Shown: positions 35,659-48,034 of the stretch, piece after piece
Position numbering within the stretch: the stretch's first letter is position 1
Layout of the letters: each line of letters begins with the position of its first letter
NCBI GenBank assembly: GCA_033439265.1
Contig: JAVTVX010000024.1
Coordinates: 806,001 to 870,000, forward strand
From: Dillenia suffruticosa
Taxonomy: Eukaryota > Streptophyta > Magnoliopsida > Dilleniales > Dilleniaceae
Direction of reading: 5' to 3'
DNA length: 64,000 nt
Translations under genes and position numbers: made by a program
Notes under the pieces: generated by a model
What the model was told of the DNA's origin: nothing
The model's database searches: none
The model's input: only the letters and a program-made list of their open reading frames with translations

Positions 35659-36084
35659 TAGTTTTTGGACACATACAAATGCAATCTTCTTATATTTCAA
35701 TGGTGCCTAAAGACGTTGGTAACAAGGTTGTTGATACTGTTGACTAGCCACGGGATTTTTGCCATTGCTAGTTGCTTTGAGTTTGCCTTTGGGCGGGGAT
35801 GTAAGAAAGGCTCCAGACCGAAAGTAAAGAAGGTTAAGAATACTATTTGTTTCAGAAAAAATATAGAATGAGCTGTTCATGACTACTCCCACATCGACGT
35901 GAGAAGTCTCATAGTTGAGATGTTTCTTTGCGATATCAATCTTCTTAAGCTCTATGAATAATGTCCCTTATGAAGAATAAAGTTGTTTTGTAAAGTATCC
36001 CATTTGTACGTTGAAGAGTTGCTTAATGTATTGTTAGTTGAGAAAGTCATTTGATAAATTTTTTAGTTACAATTGCTTGAGTGT

Positions 36085-36515
36085 AGGACCGGCAATTAGG
36101 CCGGACCAGGCTGAGCCCAGCCCATTTTGAAGGGTAGGGGTTCGCTTGACTCATTATAGACTTGGTCTGTTTAAAAATAAATAATTTTTTTGTATGTTTT
36201 TAAAAATATTGTGACATTGATCGCAATTTTGATGAGTTTAATATATTTCTATTGATATAATTTTTTAATGTTTCATAATATTGTTATTATTAATTTTCAT
36301 ATTAATTTGTAATTCTTAATTTGATTATTATAAAATAAATAAAAAATATGAAAAATAAAATTTATGATTCAGGCTCGAATTTAGCCCCAAACCCTTTTAA
36401 TATTTTGAACTGAACTCAAGTCTCAATTTTTCGAGATTTCTCAAGTTGGGTTCGTGTTTGGGTCCATAAAATTTTAAACGGGTTGCTCCGCTTCCAAGGC
36501 TCAATTGCTAGCCCC
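36085..36515. repeat. Degenerate repeat rich in GCCCAGCCC-like words
   Basis: GGACCAGGCTGAGCCCAGCC near the left end and GGGTTCGTGTTTGGGTCC, then CGGGTTG, near the right end frame an AT-rich middle. Similar G/C-word clusters lie at 57540-57960. This pattern is common in decayed hAT-like remnants of plants. No coding sequence and no certain borders. Confidence 0.3.
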
Positions 36516-36727
36516 AACTGAGTGGTAAGCCTAGTTATTTATGGGATGACATTGAGAAACATAGGACACTTGATTGGCTCGTGTTGTAGGTTAAAATTTG
36601 GTTGAAAGCAGATTTTTGAAAGTATGCCGTTAGCTTGGGAAACTCCACATGACCTAACAAATCCCAACCAGCAAAAAGCCCATCGAAATGTCACCTCCTA
36701 CCGTCTCAGCTCAGACAATTTATCTCC

Positions 36728-36735
36728 TTTAAAAG
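36728..36735 (+). promoter_or_regulatory. TATA-like box of ACOS5
   Basis: TTTAAAAG, 45 bases before the ATG at 36780. With a usual spacing of about 30 bases, transcription would start near 36760, leaving a short leader. This supports 36780 as the start over the in-frame ATG at 36624, which would lie upstream of the box. Confidence 0.45.
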
Positions 36736-36779
36736 GGAAAGCACAGAGTCTCTTCCCCCGACCATTTTGCCAATTCCTG

Positions 36780-39629
36780 ATGGGAACTCATGCACAAATA
36801 TCCTCGGAGGATGAACACATTTTTCGTAGCAGATTTCCGCCTGTTCCCGTGCCAGATGATTTGACATTGCCCAATTTTGTTCTCCAAGATGTTGAATTGT
36901 ACTCTGGCAAGGTGGCATTTGTGGATGCAATGACAAGGAAGGAGTATAACTATGGGCAGGTGAATAGAGATATAAAGAGATTTGCAAAGGCATTAAGGTC
37001 ACTTGGCCTCAGGAAGGGTAAAGTGGTGGTGGTTGTCCTTCCAAATGTTGCGGAATATGCTATTGTTGCTCTAGGCATTATGGCCGCTGGAGGGGTGTTT
37101 TCCGGTGCTAATCCATCTGCTCATCCGTCTGAAATCAAGAAGCAACTGGAGGCTGCTGATGCCAATCTAATAGTCACAAATGCAATGAACTATGACAAGG
37201 TAATATCCTTAGATTTCTCAAGCTACATTCTTAACTTCATCATTTCACATGTTTAGGACCCTCTTATAAGCCGCTAATATTATTTGGGTTTAACAAGTTT
37301 TAAACTAAATGGACCAAATCTTAAGTGAAAGTTTAAGTCAGCATGGTTTTGATCGATTTTTAATCAAATATTTGATTAAATTGATTAAAATATATTTGTA
37401 TGGATTGCCATATTGGATTTGTTTAATGTGGTCCGTCTGCTACAACTCTTCGAGCAATATTGTTTTGTTTTACATGGTATCCAGCGCCATTTTGTTTTTG
37501 ATCAACAGATGAAAAGCATGGACTTGCCAGTGATTGTAGTAGATGAAGAAAGTGTCTCCGGAGCCATAAATTGGGATGAATTGCTCGAAGCAGGAGATCG
37601 AGCTAGCATTGATCAAATCAATGAGCCTGTCTACCAGACTGATCTCTGTGCACTTCCATTCTCATCTGGGACTACTGGGTTATCCAAAGGAGTAATGCTG
37701 TCACATAGAAATTTGGTAGCTAACCTTTGCTCAACACTATTCAGTGTAAGCCCAGAAATGATAGGCCAAGTCACCACACTAGGACTAATGCCCTTCTTCC
37801 ATATATATGGCATAACTGGCATATGCTGTGCCACAATGAGGAACAAAGGGAAGGTTGTGGTGATGGAAAGATATGAACTTAGGACATTGTTGAATGCTTT
37901 GATAGAGCACGAGGTCAGTTTTGCACCTATTGTGCCACCTATTATTTTGTCATTGGTTAAGGATCCAATTATGGAGGAATTCAATCTTCGAAAGCTCAAG
38001 CTTCAAGCCATCATGACAGCAGCTGCACCTCTTGCTCCGGAGCTACTTTCTGCATTTGAGAACAAGTTTCCTGGTGTTCAGGTCCAGGAGGTAAGTATAA
38101 CTTCCTAGACAAGCACCGCTTTGCTATGGATTTAGAAGGTGTTATGTTTGTACCTTGAATTTATGGGGGTTACAAATGCAGTTCACATTTGACTATTAAG
38201 TTATACTCGAACTTGCTTCCCTCAGGGTTCTTTGGGTGAAGCTTTTGCTCTCCATAATTTGCAACAGTTTTTTTACTTGCTCCTTTTTCTCTCTTTTGAA
38301 CGGAGAATCCCGAGTCAAATCACATAAATTTTGCTGTGTCTGATTGATGCCAGGCATATGGGTTAACTGAGCACAGCTGCATTACACTGACCCACGGCAA
38401 TCCCAACTACACCCATAGCATCGCAAAGAGAAACTCTGTTGGATTCATCCTGCCCAATTTGGAAATCAAGTTCATTGATCCGAACAGCGGTCAATCTCTT
38501 CCCAAGAACACTCAAGGAGAACTTTGTGTCAGAAGCCAATGTGTCATGCAAGGTACTAAGAAATTGTCATACTATCAACTAACACTAGATTTACATTTTG
38601 AAGTCACCCCATCTCATGATGTGGGGATCACACAGGTTACTATAAAAATGAGGAGGAAACTAGCCGGATCATTGATGAAAAGGGATGGCTCCACACTGGT
38701 GACATAGGGTACATTGATGATGATGGAGATGTCTTTATTGTGGACCGCATCAAGGAGTTAATCAAGTACAAAGGTTTCCAAGTAAGAAATTTATATAATC
38801 CCTCATCATTAACTCATATGCTCAAAAGTAGATTCCATGCCTAATATAGGAATACAAGTGCTTCAATAAACACAAAAACCTCAACCCCTTTTTGTTTCCG
38901 GACCTAAAAAGCAATCTACACCTAACAGGTCGCATCTAGAAAACTTTCCATACCCTTTTAAAACATTGGTACAGGTATTTTGCAAAAATACTATTTACCG
39001 ATAAATTTTTTTACTTTTTAATTATTAAACTGATAAATTATTTTGAAAGTTTTAAATGATCCGATGCATAAATTGGAATCGTAAAAAATCAAAATTCAAT
39101 CTGAATTAGACCCTTCGAACATTAATCAATACCATTATATATCTTCTAGTTTTAGAATCCATTTTATTATGTGCAATATTGCAAATTCTTCCCTTATTAA
39201 ATTATAGGTACCTCCCGCGGAGCTAGAGGCTATTCTCTTGGGCCATCCTTCTGTGGATGATGCAGCTGTCGTGCCGTAAGCATCAACACAACAAAATATA
39301 AATTTATATACCAATCTTTTGCTTTCACTCAAAGTTGAGAGAAAACATTAATTAATTGCCCAAAATGCAGATTGCCTGATGAAGAAGCAGGGGAGATCCC
39401 AGCAGCATGCGTAGTGATGAGCAAGACCGCGAACGAGAGCGAAGAAGACATCATCAACTACGTTGCCTCCAACGTTGCATCTTACAAAAGAGTGAGAGTT
39501 TTGCAGTTTGTTAACACAATCCCAAAATCCCCTTCCGGGAAAATAATGAGAAGGCTCCTCAGGGACAAGATGATGGAGAAAATGAAACCCAACCCCAATC
39601 CCATTTCTACTGTCACCATTTTGAAGTAA
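36780..39629 (+). CDS. ACOS5: ACOS5-type fatty acyl-CoA synthetase
   Basis: Six coding exons: 36780-37199, 37509-38090, 38354-38552, 38636-38781, 39208-39275 and 39371-39629. All introns are GT..AG and the phases join to 557 residues. It belongs to the adenylate-forming 4-coumarate-CoA-ligase-like family. Visible motifs are the AMP-binding loop SSGTTGLSK (192-200), YGLTE (336-340), GELCVRS (389-395), [16 protein letters not shown] in exon 4, and PKSPSGK with its catalytic lysine near residue 529. The wording ([45 protein letters not shown]) matches Arabidopsis ACOS5 throughout, not true 4CLs. ACOS5 makes CoA esters of medium-chain hydroxy fatty acids in tapetum cells, feeding PKSA/PKSB and TKPR1 in sporopollenin synthesis. 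It ends TILK, with no peroxisomal SKL signal. The gene is intact, and mutants elsewhere are male sterile. Expression in anthers is inferred. Confidence 0.95.
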
Positions 39630-41431
39630 TCCATACTTGGGTCAGCACATCATGGGCGCCTCATAATCAATAAGCACCTACACTAGATAAGGTACGTACA
39701 TATGTACATGCGTACATATACATAAGTACGTACATTTTTTTATATATATATATTATGGTCTAGTTGACCTTGTTGTCTAGAACCTAATAAACAGTGTACT
39801 TCCTTGATTTGTGTCTTCACATTCTGTACTGTATTTTTGAAACGACCCACAAAAGGCAGATGGGCATTAAAGTTAGAGGACTCAAACGGCTAATACATGC
39901 AGAAAAAATGCCGTACAAAGGTGTAAAGGAGCAGAGTTTACGAGCTCAAGAAATTGAGGGGACAACGTTAATCTGTGCAGTACAGATTAGATATTTATCC
40001 TGATCTATGTTTAGGGTTCTGCCATGAACACGTGAACCTTTTCAAAAAAGAAAGAAAGAAAACCCTCGTAGACTCCAAACTTGCGGAGAAAACTGCTTCT
40101 AGCTGAGGTCTCCAATAATGCCCTCTGCTGCTTTTTAAAAATAAGTAAATAATAGAGAAAAAATTTAATTATAAAACAAACCAAAATCGGAATATACAAT
40201 AATAACAGCCTCTTTCTTAATTTTAAGGTTTTACATCCAGACAAATATAAAATCGATAAATATATATATATACAGATAATCCTCAAAAAAGAAATAATGA
40301 TAATAAATAAATAAATAAATAAATCATATCTATATAAATTTACAATAACATAAGAGATTATTTAATTTGTTTGAATTTTTCTATAACACTCATTTTTACC
40401 TAAAGTCGTCTGCTTAGTTAACCTCATAACCATCATATCCTTACCGATATATTACATTCAAATTTTTAACAATCTATTTTGACGTTTCACTAAATCTTAT
40501 ATATTTAAGAATTTGGTTCTCTTAATTGGTGCAGTTTTAGGATTTCATTGCACGTGTTCAAAATATCTCAGACGATATTTTCACATGTTATTCATAATTA
40601 AATTAATTTCTAACTTAATATATATCTTTTTATTTTTAATCCTATTTTTTTTCTTGTATTACCATATATCCATTTACATATCTTCATCACAATTATAGTG
40701 ATTTACATTTTTTTATTATTTAATAATTCAATATTCAATACCAAATAATTATCTCAGAATAAACCTTAACCTTATCCTTAAACACTAAAATCCCTTTCGT
40801 GCGGTTAATTATCTCGAAATAAACACCCAACAAAGTAAAATGCCAAAAAGCTAGTGATGCTCGTACAATAAAAATTGAATCGGAGGTTCCTTCTATTTTT
40901 AATTTTTAAAATTTTTCACACTTAATATTAATTGAGCTCAACCTCAATCACGACAACGACAAGATCAATGCCAAATATTTTTCACTTGTATAACACTTAA
41001 TTAAACTAAACTATTTTCGATTACAATAACAACAACTAGTTCTTCGTCACACTAAGTGAGATTGTCTATATAGATGTTTTCATATTATTATATTTTATTT
41101 TATATCGTATGTTCAGTTATATAATTAAAATTAAACTATTTTCTATAAGAATAATAAATTAAAATTCCAGAATTAGCTTACGTAGTGCCAACCGGATCTA
41201 CACGAAACCTTAAATAAAAAATCTTAAGCAAGTTGGTTTGCATTATAAATAAATTAATCTTAATTTATTTTTTTATTTTAACCTAAATATATGCTTTAAT
41301 TTAATAGATTAGTCTTTCTTGGTCCACCTAATGTGCAAAGGAAATTAGTAGACACCCAACAAACCTAATGGACAAATGCCATCGATCACAACGCTTGACA
41401 AATATAATAAAAAAATTATGCAAATTTTTTA
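39630..41431. other. ACOS5 3' flank and AT-rich spacer
   Basis: Begins with the probable ACOS5 3' UTR. GTACATAC-type words repeat at about 39690-39735. An (AAAT)n run lies at about 40303-40324. The rest is A/T-rich with no recognisable gene. It ends at the 9-bp target duplication of the DNA transposon. Confidence 0.55.
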
Positions 41432-41516
41432 AATTATATCCAATGTTATTAAAATTGGACAAAATCGTCGATTCAACCGGTTCAATATTTCTTATAACAA
41501 TTTTACGGTTCGGTTG

Positions 41517-41999
41517 TGTTGGTTATTGATGCCCATTATGGGCATTTAGGTAATTAAGGAATGGGGTAACTCCCATCCTTAATTACCATTAACCAATATT
41601 TTGGTAACCCCCACCAATTAAGTGAATTGGTCTCACATTCCTTCTGGGAGAGAAAATAATGGAGGAAACTCTCCTTCTCCTACCTTGTGTGTGGAGAGAA
41701 GCCATGGGAGGCAACTATGGAGGCTAGGGTTTCACATATTCTCTAGAGAGAGAATAGAGAGAGGGATGGAGATTTTCGCGTAGGAAAATCTCCCATCGTC
41801 AGACGATTCACCGGACTCGAGGCTTGAGGCGTCGTGGATTTGAGGTGGTGGTTCGATTGCGTGATCACCATCCGACCGTGCGATCCGTTCGAGGGACATC
41901 GCGACACGGTGGATTTTGGAGACCGCCCAATAGAGGTATTTATCCCAAAAATTCCGATCTATTTAATTCACGCTTCCGCATGTGCGATTAAATCCAACA
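41517..41999 (+). repeat. 5' LTR of the copia element
   Basis: Starts TGTTGG and ends CCAACA. It differs from 48035-48517 at four single bases: one near the left end (GGGG/GAGG), one CACATT/CACCTT, one CCAAAA/CCGAAA and the final C/T of CA/TA. There are no indels. Confidence 0.97.
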
Positions 42000-42000
42000 T

Positions 42001-42012
42001 TGGTATCAGAGC
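42001..42012 (+). other. Copia primer-binding site
   Basis: TGGTATCAGAGC, complementary to the 3' end of plant initiator tRNA-Met, one base after the 5' LTR. Confidence 0.95.
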
Positions 42013-42529
42013 CAGGTTGTTGGATTTAATTTAATAATTTTCGGAATTATTTTTGGGATTTTAAAATTTTGGGGTCCGGATCACGGATGAGTTTCGTGAA
42101 TCCGAGAACACTGCAAGAATACCCATGGCCCAAGGATTACAAAACTAATTTTTGTTTAATTTTCCGAGCATGTTTGGGCCATGAAATGTCCGGTCGAAAT
42201 TTGCGATCGTACGGACATGAAAACCTTAGATCTGTGGCCTTAGAGGGCGGATCGATGCATGAAAAAATTATAAATGTGTTCCTTGCATCTAGATCTATTG
42301 TTTTATGTCTTTTATTATGAGTTTTGGGTGCCGAAAACCGGGATTTCCGAATGGCCGCGGAGGGCCGCGACTGGGGTGGTTGAATCCTACCATTTTTGGG
42401 CTTGAATCCTCCTAAAATCAAGTGTAGGATGTTTGGAGGATGCCCACAAATTTTTTCCAGTCGAAAAATGCAAAAAAAAAAAAAAAAACAGCCGGATTGG
42501 TGTTTTCCAGAAAACGGGTCGAAAAACCC

Positions 42530-43025
42530 GTTGCAGGTCCCGTCGGGTGAAGAAGACCCGACCCAGACCCGCGGGCGCGTGACACACACGCGCCAGAAGA
42601 CGCGTCTGACTGGCGCGTGTAGTACACGCGCCACACAGGCGCGTGAACAGGCTGGGGGGGTCAGCGGCCGGGTCGGACCCTGACCCGGACCGACCCGCCA
42701 CCGACCCGACCGGGTAGGGTCGGACCGTTGACCGGGTCAACGGGTCAACCCTGACCCGTTGACCAACCCGGTCAAAACCCGGCTCAACGCGGCTCAGCGC
42801 GTGACAGCGCGCCGCGACTGGGCGCGCGTGAGCCGAGCCGGCCCTGGCGCGTGGCAGCGCGTCTGAGCCGCGCCGCGCGTCTGGCGCGTGAGCCAGACTG
42901 CTGCCAGCGCGTGGAGGCGCGTGGCAGCGCGTGGAGGCTCACCGCCGGCGCGTGGAGGCTCACCGCCGGCGCGTGGAGGCGCGCGGCGGCGCGTGTGGGC
43001 CCCGGGTGGCGCGTGAGAACGCTCA
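42530..43025. repeat. GC-rich island of GCGCGTG words in the copia leader
   Basis: About 500 bases with a base composition far from anything else in the window. They hold dozens of GGCGCGTG/CACGCGCC words, ACCCGACC-type words, and two tandem copies of a roughly 20-base GTGGAGGCTCACCGCCGGCG unit (near 42931 and 42951). Frames on both strands are open only because stop codons are rare in such composition. It lies between the primer-binding site and gag. Confidence 0.85.
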
Positions 43026-43699
43026 AAATTGAATTTTTTCAATTTTTTGGGGGTCCTATATCCATAAATGTGACTTTTTGTGGGTTTTTGTGCGTCGAAT
43101 CACAATCCAAATGGTAAGATGCGATTCCAAGTTGTGGTGTATGGTGTCCGTTAACTCATGCGCTCGCTTTGGGGTCGTACTCAAGTTATTTTGGTCTTGA
43201 TGATTCGTAGGGCGTACAAAAATGTGATAATAAGCATCTCCAAGTCACATATGTCTCTCTTAATGCGTTGAGAACTGTCGTATTAAATTTTTTGTAAATT
43301 TTTGCAAGGAGAGTAAACTGAATGATATGATCTGCGCGATTTTATCAGTAGATTCGGTTTATTCTCGAGAGACAAAAATCTAACGGGAATCTGAGGCAAG
43401 AGATGATGGGCCCCAGGGTGGGTACCGCGTCTCAGAATATACGAGATAAAGAGATCTATCGTGTATGGGATAAAAGATTTGTCAAGTTAGGGCAATGCTT
43501 ACAGTGGCATACACGATAACTTAATCTCGTTTTTCGAGTCATATTTTATGAACACGTCGGTTCGACTCGTCCCAAAAGAGTATAGTGTTGCTCTCTTCTG
43601 CTCCTATGTGAGGATGCAGAAGAAAAGGGTTAATCATACAATGAAACAAATGTCGAGTATGATCACCGAGTTAATATATACGGACGAGTAAATTTCGGA

Positions 43700-46600
43700 T
43701 GGAATTTAGGTTCTGGATGTGATCCAGTTTTTACCTGATTCATGGGAAACCGTGAAATCCTATCTCACATTTGACGAAAGTATTCGTGCTTTCGTTGACG
43801 TGAGTACATATTGTGAGCTCGATGAGGAGCACCTAGAGGCGAGTAGGCCACACTCGAGTCATGCTTATTCAGAGGAGTCAAGTAAGGACTTCCCCGACGC
43901 TAAGCCAATAGCATAAGCAGGCGAACGAGACTCGAGATCTAGGTAATAAAATCATCCGAGAAAACCGACAACGAGGTACAAGAACGCAAGAAGAAGGAAT
44001 TTGATTAGACCAAAGTAAATTGCTACGTTTGAGGTAGATTTGGTCATTTCGCTCGTGAGTGTGACGAGCAGAAATAAATATTCTTCTTCTTTACGTGGTG
44101 TGAGATTTTCTCATCTACTATAATACTCGTTGATTTCTCTCCCTTGAAATCAGGAGCAACCGACCACGTAACTCGAGATAGGAGTGCGTAATCCGTCAAG
44201 TGAATCCTTAAGTTTGGAGGATTTACGTTAAGGACAGAGCATTCGTCGTTGTCAGAGGGAACGACACTTGCTATGACGTCCTCAATATTGTAGGTATTTG
44301 ACGGATCTACAAATTTGTACCTTGTCTAAAATTGACTACGATATGCGTGAAATTATTCCATTGTTTTTAATACGACAATTTTCTGAATTATTCTGGTTTT
44401 AATCCATGATGGAATGTATGCACTGGGTGTTACTCCTTCTAATGGTTTCTTGTCGTTCTACTATTGTCTTTACATCTGATTGCGTAGATAATGATGTAAA
44501 TGAATGACATAGTAGACTTAGACACATGGGGTAAGAGATGATGAATCGGTTAGTAGCGAGAGGTTTCTTGGACCCGCTGACCAGATTCGAGTTACCCGTA
44601 TGTGAGTTTTGCCTAGTCAGCAAAATGACGAGAAAACCATTTGGCGATGCAATGAGAGCTGGGACTCCATTGCAGTTAACTATTGTGTTTTCCTTCTTTT
44701 TATTGTGGTCTCATGAGCATGAGAGCCGGAAATGGAGTTGTGTAAAAAAATGATGCTTATAGATGCTTACGTGCGTTTCGGTTCATCTATCTGATCTCGC
44801 ATCAGTTTGAGGCATTAAACTGCTTCAGGAGGTTCATAAGCGAGATTGAGAGTCAATTAGACTCTTGGAACCGAACGAGAACGCAAGTATTCGTCTAAAC
44901 TACACATGGGGCTCTGTTTCGATAAGAGTATTACGAGTCTACTGACTATTAGTCAGTTCCCCATTTGAGCTTTGAACAGGGAGGCAGCCTGACCTTTAGC
45001 CACTTGAGATTATGGGGTTGTGCCACGATTTCTCGCATTCACACGGTGAGTTAGGCCCGCGAGAAAATATATGTTCCTAGGCGAACACGAACGGCACTAT
45101 AATCGAGACTGAGTCTCGTAATACTATATTTCTTGAGAATGATTTCCTTAAGAGAAGTGAAATCAATTAGGACCTTACCCTTTATGTGATGGATGAGCCT
45201 AGTGGCTAGGGGAGCCCAGCGGCGGGATACAAGAATCCACTACGGATCTTGATCTCAGTGGGAGCGATCCATCAAGAGGTAAAGATTTTTCTCTCCTCCT
45301 AAGAGTGTCGAGAATGCGTATTTAAACGTTGTTTTCTCGATTGAGGGTGAGACCCTCGTTGCGACTCTAGAGGATGATGAGAAATCTAAAACGGTCCGAG
45401 AGGCTCTCCAGAGGATGCAAAATGCCGTTTAATGAAGGCCATAAATGAAGAAAAGGAATTGATGAGAATCAACGGGGTCTGGGACCGAGTTGATTTGCCT
45501 AAGGGCGGAATGACTATTGGGAACAAGTAGGTTCTCAAAGTCAAGATAAAGGTTAACGGATTGATGAAGAGATAAAGAACCCGTCTAGTAACCAAGCGTT
45601 ACACTTAGACTGAGGGGTGGACTATCGAGGAGTCATAGTCCAATTTATCTCAATCCGTTTATCTTTCAACGATTGTCATGAACATGTATCTAGAGTCACA
45701 TCACAAGGACGTAAAGACCGCTTTCGTAGTGGAAGTCTAGATGAGGCGATCTACATGGAGCATCCCTTTGGGTTCGTTCTAGTAGATCAAGTTGATAAGG
45801 TCTATTGATTTTAGAAATCAAAATACGACCTTAAGCCATCATCTAGACAGCGGCGCTTAAGATTTCACGAGAAGGTGATATCTTATGTTTTTGTAATGAT
45901 CGAGTAGGATTATTGCATATATATGATACGTCCCGATGACTCCTTTATGAGCATGTTCTCATATGTAGGTGACATACTGTTGGCTGGGAACAACAGAGAG
46001 TATCCAATGACCATTGTAACATGGTTGTGAGGTTTTAGTTCATTCTCAGATTTTGGATCCATAGGGATCGCTTGAGAATGGTGTTGACTCTTTTACAAGA
46101 GTTTTACATCAGGTAGATTCTTAAGCATTTCGAGAAGAGCGATGACAACCTAAAAGATACTCTAATCGCTGAAGATAAAAAGACTTGAATCTTGACATAT
46201 GCCATAGAATTTATAAAGAAATAAGGGAGATGAGCAGAATCCCTTATTGCAGTGCAAAATACATTTCTAGTGTATGCGATGAGGTATACACGTGTGATAT
46301 ACAATTTGATGTATGCGATGAGGCATACATGACCAGATGTTTATTTTATGGTCGATCTGGTGAGTAGGTATTAATGGAATCCTGGAAGGGATCACTGTAG
46401 AGCAGTGAAAAAGGATTCTGAAATATCTCATTTGAACTGCAGAGCTCTCCATGTGTTACGGATGAGGTGATTTGCGTTTTGTGGTTGAGATTCAGATACT
46501 GACTGGGAGTAGTGATCTGAATAAACGCAAAAGATTTTATCTCCTTAGAGCAGTAAGAAGAAAATCAGTATATCTCTATTTACGATAGAGACTGAGCTAG

Positions 46601-46900
46601 TAGTATGCTCAATTGCAGTTCATGAGAATGGTTGGCTTCAGAAATTTTCTAGAAGACTTAGAGGTTGTGACAGATAGTGGGAGGTCAGTGATGATTATTG
46701 TGATAATCAGACCGACACTGTCATCAAATGAGACCCTAAGTGTAATAGTAAAGCCACATTAATACCGAAGACCACTGTGAGAGAAATTACCGAGAAGGGT
46801 ATTGTGACATCTAAGTACACCTTGACATACAGCATGAGAGCTGATCTCTTCAGAAAACCCATTGTGAGAGATTCCTTTGTGAGATAAGGAATTATTGGGT
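43700..46900 (+). pseudogene. Decayed copia gag-pol
   Basis: Recognisable in broken frames. A gag zinc knuckle at 44021-44062 reads C-Y-V-stop-G-R-F-G-H-F-A-R-E-C, with TGA replacing the second cysteine. The integrase zinc region follows at about 44540-44650 (CEFCLVSK). A reverse transcriptase piece lies near 45730-45780 (LDEAIYMEHPFGF). The RT active-site box at 45962-45991 reads YVGDILLAGN where copia elements have YVDD. RNase H remnants extend to about 46860. The loss of a catalytic aspartate and of a knuckle cysteine would each disable it; several stops and frameshifts add to this. Confidence 0.85.
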
Positions 46901-48024
46901 TTAGTGTACTTTAACATTTTTAGATGCTTATTTTAATATATGACACGTATGCATTATTGAGTCACATATTTATTTCATGCATCATTTGTTGTCATATATT
47001 ATGATCTTGTGATAAAAGATGTGTCAGACAGGCGTGGTTGACTCTCTCACACGAGTGACCACCTCCGACTCTGAGTGAGCGGAGATGAGACGGATTCTAG
47101 TTGTAAGAGGCTTTGAGAGTAGCCCTACTAGAACAAAAGTCGCCCTGATATGTGTTCAGGATGAGGTCATATGCGATATGACCGGCATGGAAATACCCAC
47201 ATCCATGTTGCCTGTAAGTAGCCAGGTTTGAGATCTCAGATATCACCTGCGATTTGTGATATTGTCTCTGAGTTGCTCTCTCTGAGATCTCTGGGTAAAG
47301 TCTTATGTGTAGACTGAGTCCCGTACCTGTACAGTGTTAGAAAAATCTGACATATGCCCTTTGAGAGATGGGGGAATAACACTGTGGCACGTGTTTCATA
47401 CCACGTGTGATGAGACGACCATGGGATAGTGGGAGCTATTATTTGAGACGATAGTTTGATCATGATCCCCGTTCCCACTGTGTGAGACCTGAGATCCATT
47501 GGGTGGGATCTCTATGCCCTTATTACTTTCGGCTGTCTCTAGAAGTATTGGTTCAGTGTTGCTACTTTAGTCTGTTTACCTATGGCCCGGAAGATAAATT
47601 GAGGTCTAAGGGGCAGGTCTAGGAAAGCAGCTGAATTGAGACCGATAGATTCGAGTTTGGGAAAAGGAAGGCCAATAGTCATTACATCATTGTTATGTAT
47701 TCATAGGTCGACCTATTGTGTTAATCCATGTTGGGATTCAAACATAATAATGAATACATAATCGAGCAAATTGATTGGGGATCACTTTCGATGAGGAAAG
47801 TGGCTCGATGGATTTAAATGCATTGAGTCTGGGGTATAGCGAGTTATTTTTATACTAACAGTGACTACTCGATCATCCTAACAGGTGTATCGAGAAGTCT
47901 TTGCTTGCAGGTGTACTCGCCGGTCGCACGACGCCCAATCCAGTATGAAAGTCCAGTAGGGTGATGTGATAGATCGCATGAGTTGCGATCTTGTGATTGA
48001 CGGAAGTGAAATGCCCTAATGTGC

Positions 48025-48034
48025 AAGTGGGAGA
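48025..48034 (+). other. Copia polypurine tract
   Basis: AAGTGGGAGA directly before the 3' LTR, the standard plus-strand primer of copia elements. Confidence 0.92.

Larger units (their letters stand above)
31760..36700. other. Intergenic region between LCR and ACOS5
   Basis: Head-to-head spacer of about 5 kb that must include both promoters. It contains a long GA run (32382-32440), a SINE-like remnant (33140-33300), an unassigned 150-codon frame (34634-35086), a 28-base direct repeat (35591-35658) and a low-complexity repeat remnant (36085-36515). A patch of balanced composition at 32580-32960 contains ACCACGTGATAA (near 32906), a G-box, and could be LCR-distal regulatory DNA. Confidence 0.5.

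Noticed and set aside
36095..36125. Resemblance of GCCGGACCAGGCT to miR166
   Set aside because: Similarity stops after about a dozen bases, there is no matching hairpin arm, and it lies in a low-complexity repeat.
36624..36779. 52 extra N-terminal residues for ACOS5 from an upstream in-frame ATG
   Set aside because: The extension has no counterpart in ACOS5 proteins and its ATG lies upstream of the likely TATA box at 36728.
41834..42034. A 66-codon frame also present at 48352-48543
   Set aside because: It lies inside the copia LTRs and is duplicated only because the LTRs are.
42387..43117. Long Arg/Ala/Pro-rich frames in the copia leader
   Set aside because: Open on both strands because GC-rich DNA has few stop codons; no gag motif is present.
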